From Methylophaga sp. UBA3192 (GTDB taxonomy: Bacteria; Pseudomonadota; Gammaproteobacteria; Nitrosococcales; Methylophagaceae): DNA of 64,000 nt. The DNA lies in the NCBI GenBank assembly GCA_002363955.1, contig DEXE01000006.1, positions 62,001 to 126,000 of the forward strand, in the 5' to 3' direction. Below are positions 8,101 to 16,430 of the stretch, one piece after another; positions within the stretch are counted from its first letter, which is position 1; each line of letters starts with the position of its first letter. Made by a program: the position numbers and the translations under genes. Below the pieces are notes generated by a model that had not been told where the DNA came from, searched no databases, and saw only the letters and a program-made list of their open reading frames with translations.

Positions 8101-9359
8101 AAATTGCGATAATTGGCGCGGGTATATCTGGCTTGACCTCTGCATATTATCTGGCAAAACAGCATCATGTCACGGTATTTGAAGCGAGTAATTATCTGGG
8201 GGGGCACACGGACACACATTGTTTGGAGCTTGCCGGCAAATCATTTAATGTGGATACCGGTTTTATTGTTTTCAACGAACAGAACTATCCGAATTTTACC
8301 CGGTTATTAAGTGAATTAGGGGTCGAAAGCCAGCCGACAGAAATGAGTTTTAGTGTCAGTAATGTCCAATCTGGTCTGGAGTATAACGCTGGTGATCTGA
8401 ATAAATTATTCTGTCAGCGACGTAATCTGTTGAATTTCCGCTTTTACCGAATGTTATGGGATTTGGTGCGGTTTTATCGTGAAGCACCACTTCTTTTGAA
8501 CGAAGATGATGATGGTCTGACTCTGGGGCAGTATCTGGCTATCAACAACTACAGCGATATATTCATTAACGATCATCTCATTCCGATGGCATGTGCCTTA
8601 TGGTCCGGCCCCAGTATGTCAGTGGTGGATTTTCCGGCGCAATATTTTATTCGTTTTATGCATAACCATCATATGTTGTCGTTAACCGACCGGCCTCAGT
8701 GGCGCGTTGTAACGGGTGGTTCCAAGTCCTATGTTGATGCGCTGGTAAAGCAGAGCAATGCTGAATTTATAACTGGCACGCCAATTCATCGTATCGAGCG
8801 TAATTTGCATGGTGTGACATTGACTGTAGATGGTGAAAAACGTCATTTTGATAAAGTGATCATCGCCGCTCATGCCGACCAGGCATTACGTATACTGGAT
8901 CAACCCAGTGAGACCGAAGTGGCTGTTCTGGGTGGCATAGGTTTTCAGGAAAACGAAATGCATTTGCATACCGATATCAGCCTGTTGCCCAAAAATTCCC
9001 AGGCATGGGCCAGCTGGAATGTGCGGGTAGGACCAGAGTTGCAGCAACAGTGTACGGTCAGTTATCACATGAATACCTTGCAGAGTCTGGTTGCACCGGC
9101 AGAGCTGATTGTCTCGTTAAATTCAGGGCATCTAATTAACCCGAAAAATGTATTGGTACATCGTCGTTATGCCCATCCAATATATAACCTGTCAACACTC
9201 AACGCCCAACGTCGCTGGCAGGAAATCGCCGACACGCAGCATACATTTTATTGCGGTGCCTATTGGGGATGGGGCTTTCATGAAGATGGTGTGAGCAGTG
9301 CGTTACGGGTTATTGATGCCCTCAAAGAATCTAAGCAGGGAGTGGCCAATGTTGCCTGA
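8097..9359 (+). CDS. FAD-dependent oxidoreductase (amine-oxidase/protoporphyrinogen-oxidase fold)
   Basis: The 420-residue protein begins with a dinucleotide-binding motif (IAIIGAGISGLTSAYYLA, glycines at 7, 9 and 12) and ends with the C-terminal FAD signature (FYCGAYWGWGFHEDGVSSALRVIDAL). No signal peptide is seen. The family is found beside DUF1365 and CFA-synthase genes. In alphaproteobacteria, related clusters are linked to oxidation of methylated acyl chains during furan fatty-acid formation, so an acyl-chain oxidase role is plausible but unproven. It overlaps the desaturase stop and the DUF1365 start. Confidence 0.85.
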   Translation: MKIAIIGAGISGLTSAYYLAKQHHVTVFEASNYLGGHTDTHCLELAGKSFNVDTGFIVFNEQNYPNFTRLLSELGVESQPTEMSFSVSNVQSGLEYNAGDLNKLFCQRRNLLNFRFYRMLWDLVRFYREAPLLLNEDDDGLTLGQYLAINNYSDIFINDHLIPMACALWSGPSMSVVDFPAQYFIRFMHNHHMLSLTDRPQWRVVTGGSKSYVDALVKQSNAEFITGTPIHRIERNLHGVTLTVDGEKRHFDKVIIAAHADQALRILDQPSETEVAVLGGIGFQENEMHLHTDISLLPKNSQAWASWNVRVGPELQQQCTVSYHMNTLQSLVAPAELIVSLNSGHLINPKNVLVHRRYAHPIYNLSTLNAQRRWQEIADTQHTFYCGAYWGWGFHEDGVSSALRVIDALKESKQGVANVA

Positions 9360-10137
9360 TGGCATTTATCGTGGCTGGGTTAATCATCAACGCCATTTAC
9401 CCAATAAACATGGTTTTCAATATCCACTAGCGATGTTGATGCTGGACTTGGATGAATTGCAGACACACTTCAAACGCTCACGCTTCTGGTCACTGGAACG
9501 TTTCAATCTGATTAGTTTTTATCGTAATGACTACCTGCAATCCGAACAGACCGATTTAAAGCAGGCAGTGGTCGATTTGATCTATGAACGTAGCGGCGAG
9601 AATTTCGCTGGAAGTGTGAAGATACTTACTCACCCTCGCTATCTGGGGTTTATCTTTAATCCAGTGACCTTTTATTTCTGTTTTGATCAGCAACAGCTCC
9701 AATTTATTGTTGCGGAAATTAATAATACGCCGTGGAACGAACGTCATGCCTACGTATTAAAAGTCGATCAACAGCAGAGTCAGCCATGGCGGTTTGATTT
9801 TGATAAGCAATTCCATATTTCACCTTTTATGCCGATGGATATTCAATATCACTGGCGATTTAAGCTGGATAAGGGTGCCATTAATATCAATATGGTGTTA
9901 CTGCGTGAAGGCGAGCGTCAGTTTGATGCAACCTTACAGGCTGATTTTCAGCCAATGACCGCCAGAAGCATGCGCTGGTTACCGATTCGTTATCCGATGC
10001 AGACACTCAGGGTCGTATTGAGAATCTACTGGCAGGCATTGCGGTTATGGGGAAAACATACGCCTACTTTCAGTCATCCTGATCAGCAAGCTGAGACTGT
10101 GACTCAACCTGTTATCCATCATGGAGATGATAAATGA
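9349..10137 (+). CDS. DUF1365-family protein
   Basis: This 262-residue DUF1365 protein begins at ATG 9349 (MLPDGIYRGWVNHQRHLPNKHGF), preceded by GGGAG; the frame is open further upstream, but that part overlaps the FAD gene. Typical features are an N-terminal histidine-rich segment, HPRYLGFIFNPVTFYFCFD, and WNERHAYVL. The function is unknown. The family almost always sits between an FAD oxidase and a CFA synthase, as here, so a partner role in acyl-chain modification is inferred. It overlaps both neighbours. Confidence 0.85.
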   Translation: MLPDGIYRGWVNHQRHLPNKHGFQYPLAMLMLDLDELQTHFKRSRFWSLERFNLISFYRNDYLQSEQTDLKQAVVDLIYERSGENFAGSVKILTHPRYLGFIFNPVTFYFCFDQQQLQFIVAEINNTPWNERHAYVLKVDQQQSQPWRFDFDKQFHISPFMPMDIQYHWRFKLDKGAININMVLLREGERQFDATLQADFQPMTARSMRWLPIRYPMQTLRVVLRIYWQALRLWGKHTPTFSHPDQQAETVTQPVIHHGDDK

Positions 10138-11396
10138 GTAAAACGGCCATCATTGAAACGCAAAATAGCAAGATTAGCCGTCTGTCGAAACTCTATGAAA
10201 AAGGGGTTATTCGTCAGCTCAGCCGGATCCAGAAAGGCTGCATCCACCTTCATACTGCAGGGGAAGTCTATGAGCTGGGTGAGCCTCAAGCGGACTTGTC
10301 TGTATGTCTGACTGTCTATGACCGACGTTTTTTTGAGTCCATAGTGCAAGGTGGTAGCGTCGGAGCAGCAGAGTCCTATATGCAGGGTGACTGGCAGTGT
10401 AGTGATTTAACGGCTCTGGTGCGGATTCTGGTGCGTAACCAGTCGTTGACTGATGAACTCGAACAGGGCTTTGCCAGAATTACCGGTGCGTTATTAAAAG
10501 GCTTTCACTGGCTAAACCGTAACAGCCGGCGTGGCAGTCGCAAGAATATTGCTGCACATTATGATCTGGGGAATGATTTATTTGAATTGTTTCTGGATAA
10601 AGACTGGATGATGTATTCATCCGGGATTTATTACACCGGCAACGAGTCATTGGAAACCGCACAACAGCAAAAGCTGGCGAGATTGTGTGACAAGCTGGAT
10701 TTGCAAGCCACGGATCATTTATTGGAAATTGGCACGGGTTGGGGCGGTTGTGCGGTATTTGCTGCACAGCATTATGGCTGCAGAGTCACCACGACGACGA
10801 TATCCAGACAGCAATATGACTATGCTGTTCAACGCGTTGAAAAAGCCGGATTAACCGATCGAATAACGGTTTTGCTTGAGGATTATCGTGATCTGCAAGG
10901 TCAGTTCGATAAGCTTATTTCCATTGAAATGGTCGAAGCGGTTGGGCATCACTATATTGATGATTATTTTCAGCGCTGTGCTGCTTTATTAACGACGGAT
11001 GGCCTGGCGATTATCCAGGCTATTACGCTGGAAGATCATCGCTATGCACAGGCCGTAAAATCAGTGGATTTTATCAAGCGCTACATTTTCCCCGGCAGTT
11101 TTATCCCCAGTGTCACAGTGCTGAGTAATTCGGCTGCCAAAGCCAAACTCAAACTTACCAGTCTGGAAGATATCGGTCCCAGTTATGCTATTACTCTTGC
11201 AGCCTGGCGTGAACGTTTTAATGGCGCTTTGGATAAGGTAAGGGCCATGGGGTATCCCGAATCGTTTATTCGCATGTGGGAATTTTATCTGTGTTACTGC
11301 GAAGGCGGTTTTGCTGAACGCAGTATCAGTGATGTGCATTTGTTATTCAGCAAAGCTGACAATCGTCGAGCCCAGTGGTGTCCAGCGTATGCCTGA
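10134..11396 (+). CDS. cfa: Cyclopropane-fatty-acyl-phospholipid synthase family methyltransferase
   Basis: It is predicted to transfer a methyl or methylene group from S-adenosylmethionine to the double bond of membrane acyl chains. The 420-residue protein has the CFA N-terminal lipid-binding region, AAHYDLGNDLFELFLDKDWMMYSSGIY (about 145-170), the SAM motif LLEIGTGWGGCAVFAA (about 200-215), the acidic IEMVEAVGHHYIDDYF, and the C-terminal YLCYCEGGFAER, which contains the position of the E. coli active-site cysteine. It could form cyclopropane or methyl-branched chains; sequence does not decide. Start and stop overlap the neighbouring genes. Confidence 0.9.
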   Translation: MSKTAIIETQNSKISRLSKLYEKGVIRQLSRIQKGCIHLHTAGEVYELGEPQADLSVCLTVYDRRFFESIVQGGSVGAAESYMQGDWQCSDLTALVRILVRNQSLTDELEQGFARITGALLKGFHWLNRNSRRGSRKNIAAHYDLGNDLFELFLDKDWMMYSSGIYYTGNESLETAQQQKLARLCDKLDLQATDHLLEIGTGWGGCAVFAAQHYGCRVTTTTISRQQYDYAVQRVEKAGLTDRITVLLEDYRDLQGQFDKLISIEMVEAVGHHYIDDYFQRCAALLTTDGLAIIQAITLEDHRYAQAVKSVDFIKRYIFPGSFIPSVTVLSNSAAKAKLKLTSLEDIGPSYAITLAAWRERFNGALDKVRAMGYPESFIRMWEFYLCYCEGGFAERSISDVHLLFSKADNRRAQWCPAYA

Positions 11397-11931
11397 ACGA
11401 CTGACTATCATCAACTTTTTACTGTTTCAAATCGGTTGGTTCGCCTGTGTATTAAGTGGTGCAGCCGGTTTGAATTCGCCGGCGCTATTATTTACTGCAG
11501 CATTTTTATTTGTTCATTTCCGCTTTTATCCCTGGAAACTAACGGATTACAAACTGGTATTAGCCGCCATTTTAATTGGTGTCATTTTAGATTCCAGCTG
11601 GTCTGCCTGGGGCTTGATGGCCTATCAGGCGCAAACTATAGAACCGATTGCTCCGTGGTGGATCTGGTGTTTGTGGATTAATTTTGCCTTAACCCTTAAT
11701 CATTCAATGTCCTGGTTGTTAAAACATCGTTTGCTGGCGGGGATATTATCTGCCGTTGCCAGTCCGGTTTCCTATTATGCGGGCAGTCGATTGGGTGCCT
11801 TGCAATGGTTGCAGCCGGAAATATTGATTATTGTGCTTGGCATCAGCTGGGGACTGGTTATTCCATTATTACTGACACTTACTCTCTTTTGGCGAAATCA
11901 AGAATCAGGGACGCAACATGCTGTGGTTTAG
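11389..11931 (+). CDS. DUF2878 membrane protein
   Basis: The 180-residue polytopic membrane protein has about five hydrophobic helices. It starts at ATG 11389 inside the end of cfa (8-base overlap) and runs 14 bases into the next gene. Its hydrophobic profile, SSWSAWGLMAYQ and C-terminal WGLVIPLLLTLTLFW fit DUF2878, a family of unknown function that co-occurs with DUF1295 and CFA-family genes. It may be a membrane partner of the lipid-modifying enzymes. Confidence 0.75.
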   Translation: MPERLTIINFLLFQIGWFACVLSGAAGLNSPALLFTAAFLFVHFRFYPWKLTDYKLVLAAILIGVILDSSWSAWGLMAYQAQTIEPIAPWWIWCLWINFALTLNHSMSWLLKHRLLAGILSAVASPVSYYAGSRLGALQWLQPEILIIVLGISWGLVIPLLLTLTLFWRNQESGTQHAVV

Positions 11932-12682
11932 TTTTTTTATCGTTTCACTGATCATGCTGGGCGGCTGGTTGTGGCAACTTCGCAGTAAAAATGCCGGTAT
12001 TGTTGATGTTTTATGGGCATTTTCACTGAGCTTTTTAGCATTGTTTCATTTGATTACCAGTGATGGTTATCTGCCATTAAGTCTGCTGGCGGCCAGTATT
12101 ATGTTTTTATGGTACCTACGTTTGGGACTGCATCTTGCTCAACGGGTATTAGGTGAGGATGAAGATGGCCGCTATAAATACTTGCGAGACTACTGGGCCG
12201 ATAAAACCAATTTTTACCATTTTTTCTTTTTCCAGTTCCAGGCATTACTGGCCTGGGGTTTTGCCATTCCGGTCTGGTTAATCAGTCAGGGACAGATTGA
12301 AAATTTGGGACTGGCTCAATATGCTGGCCTGGCGATAGCGATAATCGCCATTATCGGCGTCACCACGGCGGATAAGCAATTAGCCGCTTTCAAAGCGGAT
12401 CCCAAAAATAAAGGCGAGGTGTGTGAGAAAGGCCTGTGGAATTATTCCAGACATCCGAATTACTTTTTCGAATGGTTGCACTGGTTTGCTTATCCATTAA
12501 TGGGAATGGGGTTGGAATATGGCGGTTGGTTATGGTTGGCACCGCTTATCATGCTGTTATTTCTGTATTTCATTACCGGCATCCCATATACCGAACAACA
12601 GGCAATTCGCAGTCGTGGCGATAAATATCGCCGTTATCAACAAACTACCAGTGCATTTATTCCCTGGAGGAAAAAAACATGA
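11918..12682 (+). CDS. DUF1295 (steroid 5-alpha-reductase-like) membrane protein
   Basis: The 254-residue integral membrane protein has about six helices and the DUF1295 C-terminal signature CEKGLWNYSRHPNYFFEWLHWFAYPLMG with GIPYTEQQAIRSRGDKYRRYQQTTSAFIPW. This fold is shared with steroid 5-alpha reductases and isoprenylcysteine methyltransferases, NADPH-dependent reductases or methyltransferases of lipid substrates. Here it may reduce a double bond in a modified acyl chain; that is inference. Start and stop overlap neighbouring genes. Confidence 0.85.
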   Translation: MLWFSFFIVSLIMLGGWLWQLRSKNAGIVDVLWAFSLSFLALFHLITSDGYLPLSLLAASIMFLWYLRLGLHLAQRVLGEDEDGRYKYLRDYWADKTNFYHFFFFQFQALLAWGFAIPVWLISQGQIENLGLAQYAGLAIAIIAIIGVTTADKQLAAFKADPKNKGEVCEKGLWNYSRHPNYFFEWLHWFAYPLMGMGLEYGGWLWLAPLIMLLFLYFITGIPYTEQQAIRSRGDKYRRYQQTTSAFIPWRKKT

Positions 12683-13713
12683 GTCTTATTTCTATAGCCG
12701 AAAAAGGCCTGGTGCCTGATGCGTTAATACGACTCGGCATCCGCAAGCTGCTAAGACAAAGACTTCATGATGAAAATGCCTATGATCCTGAAGCCGCCAG
12801 TGAAATTAAAAATCAATGCATTGAAATGTTGCGCAACAGTCCTATTGCCATTGAAACTCAAGCTGCGAATGAACAGCATTATGAAGTTCCGGCCGAGTTT
12901 TATCAGCTGTCATTGGGCAAACACCTTAAGTACAGTGGTTGCTGGTGGGATGATTACACTGTGTCACTGGATCAGGCTGAAAAAGCCATGCTGGATGTTT
13001 ATGTCGAACGCGGAGATTTTAAAAACGGTCAGGATATTCTTGAGCTTGGTTGTGGCTGGGGCTCGCTGACCCTATATCTTGCTGAGCGTTTCCCTTATTC
13101 ACGTATTACTGGAGTGTCAAATTCAAATTCGCAACGTGAATATATCGAAAGACAGGCATTAGCCCGTGGTTTAACCAATATCCATATTATTACCTGTGAT
13201 GTGAATGAACTGGAACTGGACACACAATACGACCGTATCGTGTCAATTGAGATGTTTGAGCATATGCGTAATTACCAGCAATTGCTGGATAAAGTCAGTC
13301 GGTGGCTGAATGCTGAGGGCAAATTGTTTGTACATATTTTCTGCCATCGCAGTGTGGTTTATCCATTTGAAACGGAAGGCGATGATAACTGGATGGGGCG
13401 TTATTTCTTTACGGGTGGCTTAATGCCTTCGGCAGATACCTTGTTACATTTTCAGGATGCGTTGCAAATTGAAAAGCAATGGCTGGTCAACGGCCAGCAT
13501 TATCAGAAAACAGCCGAAGCCTGGCTGGAAAACACAGATAAGAATGCCCGCCAGATTAAAGATTTGTTTGATCAGACCTATGGCAAGGGCGAAGGTGCTA
13601 TCTGGCTCCAACGCTGGCGGTTGTTTTTTATGGCCTGTGCCGAGTTGTTTGGCTATCGCGATGGGACTGAATGGCTGGTTACGCACTATTTATTTTCCAA
13701 ACGGGTAAACTGA
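12679..13713 (+). CDS. Second CFA-synthase-family SAM methyltransferase
   Basis: The 344-residue protein has SAM motif I ILELGCGWGSLTLYLAERFP (about 117-136), NEQHYEVPAEFYQLSLGKHLKYSGCWW (substrate/SAM region), and IVSIEMFEHMRNYQQLL. It differs clearly from the upstream CFA synthase: it is shorter, lacks the long N-terminal lipid-binding domain, and resembles the CFA-like/coclaurine N-methyltransferase-type subgroup. The substrate is unknown. It overlaps DUF1295 by 4 bases and ends 4 bases before the sensor kinase gene, so the kinase is probably co-expressed with the lipid operon. Confidence 0.85.
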   Translation: MSLISIAEKGLVPDALIRLGIRKLLRQRLHDENAYDPEAASEIKNQCIEMLRNSPIAIETQAANEQHYEVPAEFYQLSLGKHLKYSGCWWDDYTVSLDQAEKAMLDVYVERGDFKNGQDILELGCGWGSLTLYLAERFPYSRITGVSNSNSQREYIERQALARGLTNIHIITCDVNELELDTQYDRIVSIEMFEHMRNYQQLLDKVSRWLNAEGKLFVHIFCHRSVVYPFETEGDDNWMGRYFFTGGLMPSADTLLHFQDALQIEKQWLVNGQHYQKTAEAWLENTDKNARQIKDLFDQTYGKGEGAIWLQRWRLFFMACAELFGYRDGTEWLVTHYLFSKRVN

Positions 13714-13717
13714 GGCA

Positions 13718-15019
13718 ATGGCTAAATCCAATACCAATCTGCAAGCCAAGCTGGTTAAAGTCTTTCTGATTCAGGTAGCGTTAATCAGTCTGGTCGCTAT
13801 TGCGGGTATTTATGCCGCAAAAGCTACACTGCAGGATGTATTGGTTCGCGCCGCACTGGAGGGCGAGGCGCAACATTTCTGGGATATGCGATCTGAGGAT
13901 TCTGACTTTCCTTTACCCAATACTATGAATCTGAAAGCCTATATGGCTGAGGGCAATGATTATTCGCATTTACCGCCGTCATTACAGGAGCTTGGACCGG
14001 GCCTACAGCGAACTGAGCTCGGCGGACAGCAGCCAATTGTGTATGTTGAAGATAAAGCTAATCGTCGTCTGTATCTGATCTTTGATGAAGTTAAGGTTTC
14101 ACGTTTGGCGCTGGTGTTTGGGTTATTACCTTTGGCTTTAGTGCTGGTGGTGCTTTATTTGTTGGCGTGGATAGCCTATCGCCAGTCACATAAAGCGGTT
14201 TCACCTATTATGAAACTGTCCCGTGCGGTCAATGATGTGGATTTTCGTGAAGGTAACTTCCCACAGCTGGACCTGGATGAACTACGGAATATTCCTGATG
14301 ATGAGGTCTCCAGTCTGGTATGGGCATTGGACGAGTTTACCAACCGGTTGGAAAACTTTGTTGAGCGGGAGCGGAATTTCACCCGTGATGTCAGCCATGA
14401 ATTAAGAACTCCGATTGCGGTTATTCGCGGGGCATTGGAGCTAGTTGAACGAAAATATGGCGATCAGGCGGTAACGGAAATGAACCGAATGTACCGCACC
14501 TTGACGGATATGGAATCGCTGATTGAAACACTGCTGTTATTGGCGAGGGAACAAGTGGAGGCTTTGCCTTTACGGGAAGTGACGGTCAATGATTTGATTG
14601 CTGCAGAACTTGATAACCTTCGTATGATTCACCAGGATAAACCCATCACTGTGAATGTAGAGGAATCCGGTATTTTAGTTGTTCAGGCAGCTGAACGTGT
14701 GTTGCCTATCCTGATCGGCAACTTATTACGCAATGCCTTTAACTATACACAACGTGGCAATATCACTGTATCTATTCGTTCAGATGGTTTTTCGGTGGCA
14801 GATAGTGGAATTGGTATGGATAGGGATCAAATGCAGAAAGTGTTTAAACCGTTTTTCCGTGCGGATGATAAGCAGCAGACAACAGGGTATGGTATTGGTA
14901 TGACTATTGTGAAACGGCTTTGCAATCGTTACGAATGGAATTTACGTTTATCCAGTAAAATGGGCGAAGGCACCGAGGTCAGTGTGCACTTTCCCAAAGC
15001 CCAGTTTCGTAGTCGTTGA
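13718..15019 (+). CDS. Sensor histidine kinase, OmpR-system type
   Basis: The 433-residue kinase has an N-terminal helix (about 12-30), a ~90-residue periplasmic sensor region, a second helix (about 130-155), a HAMP-like linker, the phospho-accepting H-box FTRDVSHELRTPIAVIRG (His about 229), N-box NLLRNAFNYTQRG, and G-boxes DSGIGM and GYGIGMTIVKRL. It starts 4 bases after the second methyltransferase with a GAGG ribosome site, so it is probably the last gene of the lipid operon. The likely partner regulator lies tail-to-tail at 15084-15782. Its signal is unknown. Confidence 0.88.
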   Translation: MAKSNTNLQAKLVKVFLIQVALISLVAIAGIYAAKATLQDVLVRAALEGEAQHFWDMRSEDSDFPLPNTMNLKAYMAEGNDYSHLPPSLQELGPGLQRTELGGQQPIVYVEDKANRRLYLIFDEVKVSRLALVFGLLPLALVLVVLYLLAWIAYRQSHKAVSPIMKLSRAVNDVDFREGNFPQLDLDELRNIPDDEVSSLVWALDEFTNRLENFVERERNFTRDVSHELRTPIAVIRGALELVERKYGDQAVTEMNRMYRTLTDMESLIETLLLLAREQVEALPLREVTVNDLIAAELDNLRMIHQDKPITVNVEESGILVVQAAERVLPILIGNLLRNAFNYTQRGNITVSIRSDGFSVADSGIGMDRDQMQKVFKPFFRADDKQQTTGYGIGMTIVKRLCNRYEWNLRLSSKMGEGTEVSVHFPKAQFRSR

Positions 15020-15083
15020 TTAGGCATTTTGGATCGATTACTGCTCGCTACTGTTGCTGAAGATTCTGCATGGTCGATGGGGC

Positions 15084-15782
15084 TTACAGATCTTCTTCTC
15101 TGCAGAGCTTATAGCCTACGCCCGGTAAGGTATGCATCAACTGATTCTGAAAGGGTTTATCCAGGCTTTTTCGCAGGTTGTACAAATGGCTGCGTAACGT
15201 ATCACTGTCAGGCGTATCATCTCCCCAAACTTCAGCTTCAAGCCGTTCACGACTGACAATCTTGGGGGATTCGCGCATCAGAATTCGCAATATATGCAAA
15301 GTGATAGGTGACAGCTTGATAACCTGATCACCACGCATGACACGCATGGTATCCAAATCATAGGTCAGGTCGGCAACCGTTAACTTGCCCCCCTCCAGTT
15401 CACCACGCTGACGTCTTATCATCGCAATCAGCCGCGCTTCCAATTCGCGCATTTCAAATGGTTTGATTAAATAGTCATCTGCACCCAGATCAAAGCCATT
15501 GACTTTGTCATTAATCGTGTCACGAGCCGTGAGCATAATGATTGGTGTATGTAAATGCATTTCATGACGTAACCTGCGGCAGACTTCAAAGCCGTCGATG
15601 CCGGGAAGCATGATATCCAGCACAATGGCATCATAATGATGTTCTTCGCATAACTGCAGCGCGGTGATGCCATCAGTTGCAAAATCAACAGTAAAGCCAC
15701 CAAGTTCTAGATAATCGCCCACATTAGCTGCTAAATCACGGTGATCTTCCACAATTAAAACCGTTGCTGATACTGCTTTCAT
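15084..15782 (-). CDS. OmpR/PhoB-family response regulator
   Basis: The 232-residue regulator has a receiver domain with phospho-acceptor Asp56 (AIVLDIMLPG), TARD and YLIKPFE, and a winged-helix DNA-binding domain (about 130-228; IVSRERLEAEVWGDDTPDSDTLRSHLYNLRKSL). It is convergent with the histidine kinase, with 64 bases between stop codons and no obvious terminator there. A regulator facing its kinase instead of following it is unusual. Its upstream region holds the perfect inverted repeat at 15846-15866, a candidate autoregulatory site, and is shared with bfd. Confidence 0.88.
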   Translation of the reverse strand: MKAVSATVLIVEDHRDLAANVGDYLELGGFTVDFATDGITALQLCEEHHYDAIVLDIMLPGIDGFEVCRRLRHEMHLHTPIIMLTARDTINDKVNGFDLGADDYLIKPFEMRELEARLIAMIRRQRGELEGGKLTVADLTYDLDTMRVMRGDQVIKLSPITLHILRILMRESPKIVSRERLEAEVWGDDTPDSDTLRSHLYNLRKSLDKPFQNQLMHTLPGVGYKLCREEDL

Positions 15783-15845
15783 ACTATTCTCTTAAGGCCT
15801 GATATAGCTACGTTACGATGTATATAAATTCATCGCAAGTAACAT

Positions 15846-15866
15846 TTTTGGGAATTTCTCCCAAAA
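15846..15866. promoter_or_regulatory. Perfect inverted repeat TTTTGGGA-N5-TCCCAAAA
   Basis: An 8-bp perfect inverted repeat with a 5-base spacer lies between the OmpR-type regulator gene (leftward) and bfd (rightward). A related sequence, identical over its first 12 bases, occurs at 54183-54203 upstream of the TonB receptor gene. It could be the binding site of the adjacent regulator; this is inference. Confidence 0.5.
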
Positions 15867-15889
15867 TTTAACAAAAGCTGTTTGACTAA

Positions 15890-15908
15890 TTAAATAACAA
15901 TCATTATC
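15890..15908. promoter_or_regulatory. Fur box upstream of bfd
   Basis: The 16 bases AATAACAATCATTATC match 14 of 16 positions of the 3' part of the 19-bp Fur consensus; the first three bases of the 19-mer do not match. It lies about 35 bases before the bfd start, which suggests iron-dependent repression, as known for bfd in many bacteria. Confidence 0.7.
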
Positions 15909-15942
15909 ATTAACATCAACGTTAATTAACCGGGTTTATTTC

Positions 15943-16161
15943 ATGATAGTTTGTGTATGCAACAACGTGAATGTAGAGAAAGTTAAAGCCTCTATTGATG
16001 CAGGCGCAGACACGCTTGAAGCTATCCGTGAAACTACCGGAGCAGCAGCATGCTGCGGTAAATGCCAGTTCAAAGTGAACCGTGTTTTACAGCAACACGC
16101 GCCACAGCTCGATGATCAGAATGGCTATCTGGTTGCTCAGACTGTAAACGCCTCTCATTAA
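15943..16161 (+). CDS. bfd: Bacterioferritin-associated ferredoxin
   Basis: Bfd is a small [2Fe-2S] protein that delivers electrons to bacterioferritin for iron release. The 72-residue protein has the characteristic cysteines Cys4 and Cys6 (VCVCNNV) and the later C-G-K-C pair (ACCGKCQF, about residues 37-41) that hold the cluster. It is preceded by a Fur box and followed 270 bases later by bfr, its partner. Confidence 0.93.
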   Translation: MIVCVCNNVNVEKVKASIDAGADTLEAIRETTGAAACCGKCQFKVNRVLQQHAPQLDDQNGYLVAQTVNASH

Positions 16162-16321
16162 AGTTGCGCAGATATCGCAACAGCATAAACTTCCCGCATT
16201 TATTAATCTGATTCCTTTCTCAAAACCATAAAAATTTCATGGTTTTTCTCTGTTCAACAAGTTATTAATTTGTTTAGCTTTAATCTTGATTACTGATTTA
16301 GATCCGGGCGAGGAATGCAAT

Positions 16322-16340
16322 GCAGATGATAATTGTTATC
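16322..16340. promoter_or_regulatory. Fur-box-like site upstream of bfr
   Basis: GATGATAATTGTTATC matches 13 of 16 positions of the 3' part of the Fur consensus. It lies about 90 bases before bfr in the 269-base bfd-bfr gap, which is otherwise AT-rich and holds no gene. Confidence 0.6.
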
Positions 16341-16430
16341 ATTTGTCTTTAATATCAATAACTTATCTTTGACTTTTATGGCTTATTAACGATAATCAAC
16401 ACTATCGAGCAATGAGAGAGGGATAATCCG

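Noticed and set aside
15029..15256. 75-codon rightward frame after the sensor kinase
   Set aside because: It lies mainly antisense to the response-regulator gene and has no ribosome site or protein-like composition.
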